This document shows positions 5,593 to 13,042 of a DNA stretch of 13,042 bases, one piece after another. The first letter of the stretch is position 1. Each line of letters starts with the position of its first letter. Source of the DNA: Candidatus Mediterraneibacter gallistercoris (GTDB lineage: Bacteria > Bacillota_A > Clostridia > Lachnospirales > Lachnospiraceae); contig DWWI01000064.1 of the NCBI GenBank assembly GCA_019119745.1, positions 1 through 13,042 on the forward strand, read 5' to 3'. Both the position numbers and the translations under genes were made by a program. The notes below the pieces were generated by a model. It was given only the letters and a program-made list of their open reading frames with translations. It had not been told where the DNA came from and searched no databases.

Positions 5593-5955
5593 ATGAAAAA
5601 AGAAGTACTGGATTATGTAGTTGAGAAGACACACGATATGATGGAGGCATTTTCCTGCAGTGCAGAAGCAAAGGCTGCCGGACAGGCATGGCTGGATGCA
5701 GTTGGAACAGAGAACGAAGCGAAGGAGACAGAGAAGTACATTGCAGAGCTTGAGGCGGATATCATGCCTCTCGATAATCTGATCGCATTTGCAGAGTCGG
5801 AGGGAGGAGCCAAAGTGTTCGGCGCTGAGAAGACAAAAGAGGTAGCAGCTCACGCAAAGGAACTCAAGGCAGCAGGAGCAAAATACTGCGACTGCCCGGC
5901 GTGTGCGGCAGTGGAAGCGATTCTCGCGAAGAAAGCCGAGATGCTGGAAGCATAG
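5593..5955 (+). CDS. Small conserved protein with C-terminal CDCPAC cysteine cluster
   Basis: The 120-residue acidic cytoplasmic protein is mostly helical, with no signal peptide or membrane segment. It has Cys22 near the N-terminus and a C-terminal cluster Cys99, Cys101 and Cys104 (CDCPAC), which together could bind a metal or act as a redox site. ATG 5593 follows AAAGGGG and a promoter; the frame is open further upstream to 5479, but that extension crosses the promoter and repeats and is not credible. I recall similar short proteins in Lachnospiraceae genomes labelled as Hsp90-like, but nothing here resembles the Hsp90 ATPase, so I do not adopt that name. Function is unknown. It is bracketed by its own promoter and a terminator, so it is probably monocistronic. 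Confidence 0.8.
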   Translation: MKKEVLDYVVEKTHDMMEAFSCSAEAKAAGQAWLDAVGTENEAKETEKYIAELEADIMPLDNLIAFAESEGGAKVFGAEKTKEVAAHAKELKAAGAKYCDCPACAAVEAILAKKAEMLEA

Positions 5956-5966
5956 AAAACAATATG

Positions 5967-6002
5967 ATCGTCTATACTCTTTGACAGGGTATAGACGATT
6001 TT
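5967..6002 (+). terminator. Rho-independent terminator after the Cys-cluster gene
   Basis: ATCGTCTATAC at 5967-5977 pairs perfectly with GTATAGACGAT at 5989-5999, an 11-bp stem that can extend by two more pairs, followed by TTT (6000-6002). The T-run is short. The loop contains TTGACA (5981-5986). It lies only 33 bases before the GH3 gene. Confidence 0.75.
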
Positions 6003-6034
6003 CCGGCAAAATAATATAAGGGAGGCTTCATTCG

Positions 6035-8536
6035 ATGAAAATGAAAATACGAAATAAAGCGGCGTTTACTGACGAGGTCACGCCTCTGGAAAAAGAAAAT
6101 GCCGAAGTGTCATACGAAGCGGCACTGGAGGGCATTGTACTTCTGGAAAATGACGGCACACTGCCCCTTGTGCCGGGAAAGATGGCTCTGTATGGCGCAG
6201 GCGCGGCAATGACCATTAAGGGCGGGACAGGCTCCGGCGAGGTAAACGAGCGTCATGCGGTCTCTATTCTGGAGGGGATGGAGACAGCAGGATATACGGT
6301 TACGACAAAGAGCTGGCTGGAGGGCTATGCGGAAGAGTACCGGAAGGGTGAAGCACAGTACGCGGCGGAGTTCCGGCGCAGGATGATGAAGCTGGATGTG
6401 GTAAATATGATGGGCACCCCGTACCAGCACCCGTTCGGACAGCCGGTGACTATTGAGGATGTCAACGGATCCGATACCGATACGTGTATCTATGTCATTG
6501 CACGTCAGGCAGGAGAGAGTGCGGACAGGAAGCTTAAGAATTACGAATATTCGCTGTCAGATGAGGAGAAAGCCAACCTTGCCATGTGCGCGGCAAATTA
6601 TGAGAAAATGATCGTGGTCATCAATGTGGGTTCGGTATTCGACATGAGCTTCCTCGATGAGATTACGGGAATCGGCGCGGTCGTCTATTACGCACAGCAG
6701 GGAATGATGGGCGGAAAAGCATTTGCTGATCTGATCAGCGGGAAAGTGTCCCCGTCGGCGAAGACGGTGGATACATGGCCGAAGAAATACGGGGATATCC
6801 CGTTTGCCATGGATTACAGCTATCTGAACGGAGATGTGGATCAGGAGTATTACAGGGAAGGGATCTATGTCGGCTACCGGTATTTTGACAGCTATGACGT
6901 GGAGCCGAGATACCCGTTCGGCTACGGTTTGTCTTATACCGATTTCTCAGTGGAGAAAGAGAAGGTTGAAGTGGACGGGACAAAGGTTACCGTCACTGCG
7001 AAAGTAACGAATACCGGCAGTGTTTATTCCGGAAAAGAAGTCGTACAGCTCTACGTGAGCTGCCCGCAGACCGGGATGGCGAAGGAATACCAGAAGCTGG
7101 CTGCATTTGCAAAGACGGAAGAGATCAGACCAGGGGAGAGCGGCAGCGTAACACTTTTATTCGATATCCAGGAACTGGCTTTCTATCGTGAAGAAGACGC
7201 GGCATATGTACTGGAGAAGGGAGACTATATCTTACGGCTTGGCTCCTCGAGCAGAGATACTTCGGCGGCAGCCGTGCTTGTTCTGGATGAAGAGATCGTG
7301 ACAGAGCAGTGTGAAAATATCTGCCCCGTAGTTCTGAAAGTTCGTGAAATGGAGCCCCCGATGAATGCTGACACTGATGACGAACAGGATAATGATATCG
7401 AGCGCATTCCTGTTAAGACGGCAGATATCGCAACTGTGGGACACCGGTATGAAGATCCGGAGATATATTCATCCCCTGTAGTCGATGCAGTTCTTAATGT
7501 TCTGTCGGACGACGAGCTGTGCGATGTAGTGACAGGCGCAGGTGTAAGAGGGGACGGACCGCGATTTTTTGACGCACCGGGCTCTGCCGGATATACCACG
7601 GGAGAGCTGATCGCAAAGGGACTGCCAAATGTATGTCTGGCGGACGGCCCTGCCGGACTGCGCCTTCAGAAAACTTCAGCTGTAATGCACAATGGCAGGC
7701 TGAAAGGTGTAGAACCGATGCTCTCGGCGATGAATTATATTCCGGATTTTGCCAAGAAATTCACTCTCGGAAATCCGGAGAAACAGCCCTGCGTCTATCA
7801 GTTCGCGACTTCATTTCCGGTAGGGCTTGCTCTGGCGCAGTCTTGGAATACAGCTCTTGTAGAGCGTGTCGGAAAAGCGGTGGGAAAAGAGATGGAGAGA
7901 TACGGTGTTACCTACTGGCTGGCGCCGGGCATGAATATCCACAGGAATCCGCTGTGCGGGCGCAACTTTGAGTATTATTCCGAAGACCCGCTGCTGACGG
8001 GAAAGATGGCGGCTGCCATGAGCAGGGGTGTACAGTCCAGAAGAGGATGCTTTGTGACGATCAAGCATTTCTGCTGTAATAATCAGGAAGATAACCGTAA
8101 CCATACGAATGCCAATGTAAATGAGCGTGCGCTCCGGGAAATCTATCTGAGAGGCTTTCGGATCGCCGTACAGGAAGGACATGCGAGGGCTCTTATGACC
8201 AGCTACAATAAGGTCAACGGCACTTACGCGAACAACAGCTATGACCTGCTGACAAAAGTACTCAGAAATGAGTGGGGATTCGACGGTGTTGTGATGACAG
8301 ACTGGTTCGCGACAGGCAAAGATGTGGGAAGCCACAGCGGTGCGATCGAAGCCGGAAACGATCTGATCATGCCGGGAGGAAAAGGCGTAGTTAAGGAATT
8401 GAGACAGAAGCTGAGGACAGGAGAGCTTGACAGGACGGCGCTGAAGAGATGCGCGGCAAATGTGATCCGGGGGATTGCAGGCTCAAGGATCTATCAGGCG
8501 TACCGGAGGATGTACGGAGAGAAAAAATCAGAATAA
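6035..8536 (+). CDS. Beta-glucosidase-type GH3 glycosidase with permuted domain order
   Basis: The 833-residue protein belongs to glycoside hydrolase family 3, but its halves are reversed compared with the common order. Residues about 20-300 are the alpha/beta sandwich domain usually C-terminal (GIVLLENDG at 33-41, GGTGSGEVN at 63-71, VGYRYFD...YPFGYGLSYTDF at 279-304). Residues about 305-410 are a fibronectin-III-like domain. Residues about 480-815 are the catalytic barrel usually N-terminal, with LADGPAGLR (Asp537), GRNFEYYSEDP (642-652), KHF (677-679) and nucleophile Asp756 in VMTDW. Glu69 in GSGEVN is the likely acid/base. The same order and nearly the same length are known for BglA of Butyrivibrio fibrisolvens and a Ruminococcus albus enzyme. 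There is no signal peptide, so it acts on imported sugars. GGGAGG at 6020-6025 sets the start. Exact specificity (glucoside, xyloside or other) is not determinable. The gene appears intact. Confidence 0.93.
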   Translation: MKMKIRNKAAFTDEVTPLEKENAEVSYEAALEGIVLLENDGTLPLVPGKMALYGAGAAMTIKGGTGSGEVNERHAVSILEGMETAGYTVTTKSWLEGYAEEYRKGEAQYAAEFRRRMMKLDVVNMMGTPYQHPFGQPVTIEDVNGSDTDTCIYVIARQAGESADRKLKNYEYSLSDEEKANLAMCAANYEKMIVVINVGSVFDMSFLDEITGIGAVVYYAQQGMMGGKAFADLISGKVSPSAKTVDTWPKKYGDIPFAMDYSYLNGDVDQEYYREGIYVGYRYFDSYDVEPRYPFGYGLSYTDFSVEKEKVEVDGTKVTVTAKVTNTGSVYSGKEVVQLYVSCPQTGMAKEYQKLAAFAKTEEIRPGESGSVTLLFDIQELAFYREEDAAYVLEKGDYILRLGSSSRDTSAAAVLVLDEEIVTEQCENICPVVLKVREMEPPMNADTDDEQDNDIERIPVKTADIATVGHRYEDPEIYSSPVVDAVLNVLSDDELCDVVTGAGVRGDGPRFFDAPGSAGYTTGELIAKGLPNVCLADGPAGLRLQKTSAVMHNGRLKGVEPMLSAMNYIPDFAKKFTLGNPEKQPCVYQFATSFPVGLALAQSWNTALVERVGKAVGKEMERYGVTYWLAPGMNIHRNPLCGRNFEYYSEDPLLTGKMAAAMSRGVQSRRGCFVTIKHFCCNNQEDNRNHTNANVNERALREIYLRGFRIAVQEGHARALMTSYNKVNGTYANNSYDLLTKVLRNEWGFDGVVMTDWFATGKDVGSHSGAIEAGNDLIMPGGKGVVKELRQKLRTGELDRTALKRCAANVIRGIAGSRIYQAYRRMYGEKKSE

Positions 8537-8554
8537 CAGACATAGGAACATTAG

Positions 8555-8598
8555 AAATTGGGACTGTCGCACTAAATTGATGGGCGGTCCCAATTTTT
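8555..8598 (+). terminator. Strong terminator after the GH3 gene
   Basis: AAATTGGGAC at 8555-8564 pairs perfectly with GTCCCAATTT at 8587-8596, followed by a T-run to 8598. The 22-base loop begins TGTCGCACTA. It separates the GH3 gene from the downstream envelope operon. Confidence 0.85.
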
Positions 8599-8604
8599 GT
8601 CTTA

Positions 8605-8633
8605 TTGCCGGTCACAGTGAAACAGGATATAAT
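8605..8633 (+). promoter_or_regulatory. Promoter of the envelope operon, placed for a leaderless start
   Basis: TTGCCG at 8605-8610 (four of six matches to the -35), a 17-base spacer and a perfect TATAAT at 8628-8633. A start 7 bases after the -10 would fall on the A of ATG 8640, and no AGGAGG-like site precedes that ATG. The preceding hairpin ends transcription of the GH3 gene, so this should be the operon's main promoter. Confidence 0.65.
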
Positions 8634-8639
8634 TAAGAA

Positions 8640-9794
8640 ATGAACAGCTGCAATATAAAACAAAAGAAATATAAAAGTGTAAAATATCGGCTAACCGCAG
8701 CAGTGCTTCTTCTCCTTCTGAGCGCTGCCTTAATGGTATTTTCGGTTAAAGTCCCTGCATTTGCGGAATGGTATTCAGAATACATATATCCTCTGGCAGT
8801 GAATAGTATCGGCCGTATCAGCGGACTGGTTCCGTTCTCTGTCTCGGAGATTGGGATCTATATCCTTATGGCAGTATTTATCGTGACATTGGTGCGCATG
8901 GTTATCAAAATTGCGGGAAGTAAAGCCGGGCGAAGCAAAACAGGGCGGAGAAAAACTACAGATGCGCCTTCCGGCCTTTTTGCCTCATGGATCTCCGGAG
9001 TCCTGCTGGCAGCGGGTATCCTTGCATTTCTCTATACGGCCTGCTGCGGGATCAATTATCACAGGAGATCTTTTTCTGAGGAAGAAGGGATTATTACATA
9101 TCAGTACAGTGCGAACGAGCTGAAAGACATCTGTATCTGGCTGACAGAAGAAGTAAATGCCCGTGCCGGCGAGGTGGAAAGAGACGGGAGCGGACTGCTT
9201 ACACTGGATGCGTCAGAGAGGGAAGGCGGCGTGGAGGCTATGCGCCGGCTCTCCGGGAAATTTTCTTCTCTTGACGGATATTATCCGGAGCCGAAAGCGC
9301 TGATCATATCGGAGATATTGTCCTATCAGGGACTGACCGGAATCTATCTGCCTTTTACCGTGGAAGCTAATTACAACGGAGATATGCCCGCGTATGACAA
9401 GCCCTTTACCGTGTGCCACGAACTGTCGCATCTGCGCGGGTTTATGGAGGAGCAGGAGGCCAACTTTATTGCGTTTCTTGCGTGTACCGGATCTGAAAGG
9501 GCGGACTTTCAGTACAGCGGATATCTGTCCGGATGGGTGTACTGCATGAATGCACTGTACCGGGCGGACTATGAGAGCTGGCAGGAGGTGAGGAAACTGC
9601 TCGATGAAGCGGCAGAGCCTGACCTGACGGCGAATAATGAATTCTGGGACAGATATGAGGGGACGATATCCAAGACAGCGGAGCGGATCAATGATACATA
9701 CCTGAAGGCAAACGGTCAGGCGGACGGCGTGCAGAGCTATGACAGGATGGTGGATCTGATCGTAGCATATTTCGGAAATGAAATTTCAGAATAA
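8640..9794 (+). CDS. DUF3810-like integral membrane protein with HELSH metal-site motif
   Basis: The 384-residue protein has three N-terminal membrane helices (about residues 18-36, 70-89 and 116-136) with a basic loop between the second and third (KAGRSKTGRRK). A long, probably extracytoplasmic domain contains CHELSHLRGFMEEQEANF at 259-276. His260, Glu261 and His264 form an HExxH-type zinc motif, and Glu273 is a plausible third ligand. This matches the DUF3810 family, predicted zinc peptidase-like membrane proteins. I keep ATG 8640 because the next in-frame starts lie inside the first helix, though the ATG has no ribosome site and sits at the expected transcription start. It is followed 38 bases later by a lipoprotein gene in the same direction. 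Protease activity and substrate are unproven. Confidence 0.8.
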   Translation: MNSCNIKQKKYKSVKYRLTAAVLLLLLSAALMVFSVKVPAFAEWYSEYIYPLAVNSIGRISGLVPFSVSEIGIYILMAVFIVTLVRMVIKIAGSKAGRSKTGRRKTTDAPSGLFASWISGVLLAAGILAFLYTACCGINYHRRSFSEEEGIITYQYSANELKDICIWLTEEVNARAGEVERDGSGLLTLDASEREGGVEAMRRLSGKFSSLDGYYPEPKALIISEILSYQGLTGIYLPFTVEANYNGDMPAYDKPFTVCHELSHLRGFMEEQEANFIAFLACTGSERADFQYSGYLSGWVYCMNALYRADYESWQEVRKLLDEAAEPDLTANNEFWDRYEGTISKTAERINDTYLKANGQADGVQSYDRMVDLIVAYFGNEISE

Positions 9795-9832
9795 AAGATA
9801 AATATCAGGAAACAAAATGGAGGGAAAAAGAC

Positions 9833-11227
9833 ATGAAAAACCAAAAAAGATTAGTGGCACTGGGACTTACGGCAGCTATGGCGGCAGGACTGATTTCGGG
9901 CTGCGCTACAAAGGCAACCCCGGAGAATCTTTTGCGTGATATGCAGAAGAACGCGGAGAAAACAGAATCTGCCCTGCTGAACTTTAAGATGGAAATGGCT
10001 ATGGGAGACGGAACGACTGATGTCAGTCTCGGGATGGATATGAATATGGAGACAACGACGGAACCGGAGGCGTCCCACGGAAAAGGCACGGTCTCGATTA
10101 ATATGGGCGGCATGGATTTCAGTGTAGAGACAGAGACGTACTCTGTGCAGGAGGATGACGAGTATGTTACTTATACACTGATGGACGACCAGTGGACGAA
10201 AGAGGTGGCGGATGACGGGGAAATAACCGGAGAAGTGGACAGTATCGCCGATAATATGGAAGAGTATGCAGACCAGTTTGTGCTGGCGGACGACCTTGTT
10301 ACAGTAAACGATAAGGAGTGCTTTGAGCTTACCGGTGAACTGGACGGAGATCTTTTCTCCGAGATGATGCAGACAGATCTGACCGATTCGCTGGCGGGAT
10401 ACGGAATTGACGAGGAAACTCTGTCTGACATGGTATTCCCGTGTACGATTGATATTTATAAGGACAGCATTCTTCCTGCAAGGCTGTATTTCGATATGAC
10501 AGAGAGTATAGCTCCGGTGCTGGAGGATTCCGGAGTGACGATCTCAGAATGCTATGTGGATATGACATTTATGGAATATGATACAGTAGAAGAGATCACA
10601 GTTCCGGAAGAGGCGGTTTCCTCAGCAGCGGACAGCGGGTCAGCCGGCGGACTTGACCTGCCGCAGGATGACACATATGGAGATGAAAGTGTGGTAAAGC
10701 CGGCAGAACCGGTAAAGCCTGCCAGCGGTCTGGGAGACAGCTGGGAGAGCTACACGGTACAGATAAATGATACAGTGATCACGCTTCCGTGTACGATCTC
10801 CGATCTGGAAGCAGCGGGGGTGAAGCTGGATACAGAGTATACACCGGCTGATTATATTGTCAATGCAGGCGAGTATGAGCTGGCATGGTTTGAGGTGGAC
10901 AGCGGTGATTACATTATGGTAAATATGGTAAATACAGGAAGCGGGCAGAAAGCGATCAAAAACTGTCTGGTATCTTCTGTCTATGCGGATGCTTACAGTA
11001 TGACGGAAGGCGGACTGACAGTGATCTTCCCGGGCGGCATTCAGATCGGTACGCCTGAGGCTGACCTGCTGGCGGCATACGGAGAAGCTGATGATGTGTA
11101 TGAGGATGAGGAATACGGAAATTCATACTACTGGTATGGTGACGATGACGGGGGAAGTGGATTCAACGCCAGTATCGACCCTGAGACAGGACTGATAGTG
11201 TCGATCAATATCGAGAATGAAGGATAA
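9833..11227 (+). CDS. Two-lobed lipoprotein, LolA-like (DUF6612-like) N-terminal part
   Basis: The 464-residue product has a lipoprotein signal (MKNQKR, hydrophobic core, lipobox ISGC, Cys24). Residues about 30-250 are mainly beta strands beginning with ENLLRDMQKNAEKTESALLNF, reminiscent of the LolA/LppX-like fold found in DUF6612 lipoproteins. A flexible Ser/Gly/Asp/Pro-rich linker covers about 260-303. Residues about 305-464 form a second unit containing LTVIFPGGIQIGTPEADLL (395-413) and a final strand, somewhat like SmpA/BLIP-type domains. The protein is very acidic and should be anchored on the outer face of the membrane. GGAGGG at 9819-9824 supports the start. It lies in an operon with the DUF3810-like gene and two more lipoproteins. 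Function unknown; fold suggestions are by eye and moderate. Confidence 0.8.
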   Translation: MKNQKRLVALGLTAAMAAGLISGCATKATPENLLRDMQKNAEKTESALLNFKMEMAMGDGTTDVSLGMDMNMETTTEPEASHGKGTVSINMGGMDFSVETETYSVQEDDEYVTYTLMDDQWTKEVADDGEITGEVDSIADNMEEYADQFVLADDLVTVNDKECFELTGELDGDLFSEMMQTDLTDSLAGYGIDEETLSDMVFPCTIDIYKDSILPARLYFDMTESIAPVLEDSGVTISECYVDMTFMEYDTVEEITVPEEAVSSAADSGSAGGLDLPQDDTYGDESVVKPAEPVKPASGLGDSWESYTVQINDTVITLPCTISDLEAAGVKLDTEYTPADYIVNAGEYELAWFEVDSGDYIMVNMVNTGSGQKAIKNCLVSSVYADAYSMTEGGLTVIFPGGIQIGTPEADLLAAYGEADDVYEDEEYGNSYYWYGDDDGGSGFNASIDPETGLIVSINIENEG

Positions 11228-11249
11228 CGGCCGGAGGAGCGGTTGCAGA

Positions 11250-11294
11250 GTGAAAGTATTTTTGAGGGATTTCGATTATGAAAAAGTTACATAG
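11250..11294 (+). CDS. Possible 14-codon leader ORF overlapping the next gene
   Basis: GTG 11250 opens a 14-codon frame ending at TAG 11292-11294, inside the start of the lipoprotein gene at 11278. A GGAGGAG site at 11233-11239 lies 10 bases before the GTG and is stronger than the GAGGG (11264-11268) used by the lipoprotein. It could couple translation, or be chance. I see no codon or motif support beyond this. Confidence 0.2.
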   Translation: MKVFLRDFDYEKVT

Positions 11295-12582
11295 ACCACT
11301 TCTTGCTGTGGTGACAGCAGCCGGAATATTTACCTGCAGTGCGTGTGCGGGAATGACGAATGCAGAACCGGCAGGTGATAAAGAGAACCGTAAAGATGTT
11401 ACTGATGAACAGACAGTAAAGACTGAATATATAACAATACCGGCTTCGCTGCTTAAGTTTTCCAGCTCGGATCTGCAGGATAATATAGAAGCATTCAGCG
11501 ACTACTGCACCAGAGTCAGACAGGATGGAAACGATATGATAATCGAAGTAACGCCGGAACAGAAGGAAACGCTGATACAGATGTATGAAGACAATATCAG
11601 GGAAGTAGCGGATGATATGGTGGAAGCTGATCCGTCGTATTCCTGTGAATTGGATGAAGATTACAGCCGAGTGGTGTACAGGTACGATGAAAATATAGAC
11701 GGCGTCCTGCAGGCAAAAGTTCTGCTGTCGCTTACAACAAGTTATGCTCTGAAAGGCATTATGGAGACAGGAAATCCGGACTGGCATATCCATGCTGAAA
11801 TTGTAAACTGCCATACCGGCGCAACGGTCGTAGAGGGAACGCTGCCTGATGAGGAGATCAATTTCGGACCGGATGAGTGGGACAAAAGCTATGTCAGTAC
11901 AGGAGAGGATGAGCAGCAGAAGGAAATTATGCGGGAAACAGGCCTCTCGGGAGATTACAGTGCTTTGACTGACACACAGAAGAGCGCAGTTACGTCAATT
12001 GAGGATATGCTGACATGGATGGAAGGAAAATATCAGCAGAAATTCTGTTATATATCCTACGCGCCGGGAGACTCCATCGAGCAGGAGCACCTGAAAGTGT
12101 ATCCCGAACAGGGCGATGAATCGGATGTCGTGACAGTGTACCGCACATATGAAAACGGCATGTACCGGTATGAAGACGATTACGGGGCGATCCTGATGCG
12201 CCCCGCCTATGAAGAGCAGGTACGCGCATTTGCAGAGAAGTATCTGCCTTCCGAAGGGATAAAGATATACACGGAGATAAAGAACGGCGGCAGCGGCGCG
12301 ACAGAAGAAGAAGCGATACTGAACGAGGTTTCCGCCGTGACGTATATTTTTATGGACGACGCCCTGTGTTCAGAACAGTACGAAGCGTTTCTGCAGGCAG
12401 TGCCGGACTGGCTGACAGAGAACTGTCAGGGCGTGCCGGCTGGGATCTATCTGCGCATGGCAGAGTCTGAAGCATGGCAGCGGATTGGCAGATCTGATTA
12501 TGAGGATAAGCTCCGGGAAGACATCTATACCGAAGAGGCGGAGTGCGCGATCTCCGGGAGCGGGAAAGTGACCGTATATTAG
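11278..12582 (+). CDS. Large lipoprotein of unknown function, two apparent domains
   Basis: The 434-residue protein starts with a lipoprotein-like signal (MKKLHRP, hydrophobic core) and CSAC at 20-23; Cys23 is the likely anchor, although Cys at the -3 position is not the usual Leu. Residues about 48-205 contain YITIPASLL, an EVTPEQKETLIQMYEDNI helix and a CHTGATVVEGTL strand, a layout I recognise from unnamed Firmicutes lipoproteins. Residues about 228-434 form a second domain with IEDMLTWMEGKYQQKF, EQEHLKVYPEQGD, EEQVRAFAEKYLP and a C-terminal strand. No catalytic motif is visible. Ribosome site GAGGG at 11264-11268 is weak. The gene is in line with lipoproteins on both sides (gaps of 50 and 18 bases), so it probably shares their envelope role. 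Confidence 0.75.
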   Translation: MKKLHRPLLAVVTAAGIFTCSACAGMTNAEPAGDKENRKDVTDEQTVKTEYITIPASLLKFSSSDLQDNIEAFSDYCTRVRQDGNDMIIEVTPEQKETLIQMYEDNIREVADDMVEADPSYSCELDEDYSRVVYRYDENIDGVLQAKVLLSLTTSYALKGIMETGNPDWHIHAEIVNCHTGATVVEGTLPDEEINFGPDEWDKSYVSTGEDEQQKEIMRETGLSGDYSALTDTQKSAVTSIEDMLTWMEGKYQQKFCYISYAPGDSIEQEHLKVYPEQGDESDVVTVYRTYENGMYRYEDDYGAILMRPAYEEQVRAFAEKYLPSEGIKIYTEIKNGGSGATEEEAILNEVSAVTYIFMDDALCSEQYEAFLQAVPDWLTENCQGVPAGIYLRMAESEAWQRIGRSDYEDKLREDIYTEEAECAISGSGKVTVY

Positions 12583-12600
12583 CTGAAAGGAAGAGAATTT

Positions 12601-13042
12601 ATGAGGAAGGTATTACTGCTTATCGTATGCTGCGCCCTTATGTGCAGCCTGAGCGGATGCATCGTTTTCAGGCGGGGATCATCCAATGCATATCGTTCGG
12701 ATGAAGAATTGGCGGATGAAATGATAGAAAACATTATCAAGTGCGCAGAGAAGGAAGATGCAAAAGCGCTGACGGGATTATTTTCGCAGTATGCCGGGGA
12801 CAGTACGTTAAACTTAACGGAACAGGCGGAAGAATTCATAGAGTTTTTTCAGGGCGAATGCAAAAGCTGGAAAGGAAATGCAAGTTCCCATGAAAAAAGT
12901 GAACACGGAAAAATAACATGGCGGGAATTGAGAGGGCACTATTCGGTTATTACAGATGAAGCACAATATGAAATCGCATATATTTATATTCCTTTTTACA
13001 GAGAAGAACCGGATAAAGAAGGGCTTACTGCAATAGAGATCA
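12601..13042 (+). CDS. DUF5104-like lipoprotein, N-terminal 147 residues (runs off the right edge)
   Basis: An open frame from ATG 12601 reaches the window end with no stop. It encodes a lipoprotein signal with lipobox LSGC (Cys20), then DEELADEMIENIIKCAEKED, LTGLFSQYA, EEFIEFFQGECKSW and, near the end, YEIAYIYIPF. This order of helix, LFS segment, FFxG turn and terminal strand fits the DUF5104 family of Firmicutes lipoproteins. AAAGGA at 12586-12591, 9 bases ahead, supports the start. It follows the previous lipoprotein by 18 bases and is thus in the same operon. Family members are short, so only the last part is likely missing. Role unknown. Confidence 0.8.
   Translation, partial: MRKVLLLIVCCALMCSLSGCIVFRRGSSNAYRSDEELADEMIENIIKCAEKEDAKALTGLFSQYAGDSTLNLTEQAEEFIEFFQGECKSWKGNASSHEKSEHGKITWRELRGHYSVITDEAQYEIAYIYIPFYREEPDKEGLTAIEI

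Overview
The window looks like chromosome from a gut-type Lachnospiraceae (Clostridia). The evidence is moderate GC, strong AGGAGG-type ribosome binding sites, several lipoproteins, a domain-permuted family 3 glycosidase of the kind described from Butyrivibrio and Ruminococcus, and an IS110-type transposase start (CCGIDVHK) common in this group. The species cannot be fixed from the sequence alone.

Layout. (1) 1-~320: the 5' end of an IS110-family insertion sequence on the minus strand. Only the first 53 transposase codons and the upstream non-coding end are inside the window; that upstream stretch is where IS110-group elements encode a bridge RNA. (2) 478-3752: a tight plus-strand redox operon of FMN-binding flavin-reductase-like protein, lipid-anchored flavodoxin and two different aldo/keto reductases, closed by a bidirectional terminator at about 3788-3817. 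(3) 3826-4788, minus strand: a membrane protein with a very Gly/Pro-rich N-terminus and a TPM-like extracytoplasmic domain, transcribed divergently from 4993-5475, a single-pass DUF3887-like protein. (4) 5593-5955: a 120-residue protein with a CxCxxC cysteine cluster, preceded by an extended -10 promoter, an inverted repeat and a 13-bp tandem repeat, and followed by a hairpin terminator. (5) 6035-8536: a cytoplasmic GH3 beta-glycosidase whose two halves are in reversed order, followed by a strong terminator. (6) 8640-13042: an envelope-directed operon of a DUF3810-like membrane protein with an HELSH zinc-site motif, two large lipoproteins of uncertain function and a third lipoprotein (DUF5104-like) that runs off the right edge.

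How the genes may work together. The first operon suggests NAD(P)H- and flavin-linked reduction of carbonyls or quinones, with one carrier outside the membrane. The last operon looks like an envelope or lipoprotein module. The GH3 enzyme would hydrolyse imported oligosaccharides or glucosides. No CRISPR array, tRNA, rRNA, phage gene or obvious defence system was found. The features most worth a second look are the candidate bridge-RNA end of the IS110 element, the apparently leaderless start of the DUF3810-like gene with its lipoprotein operon, and the lipid-anchored flavodoxin operon.
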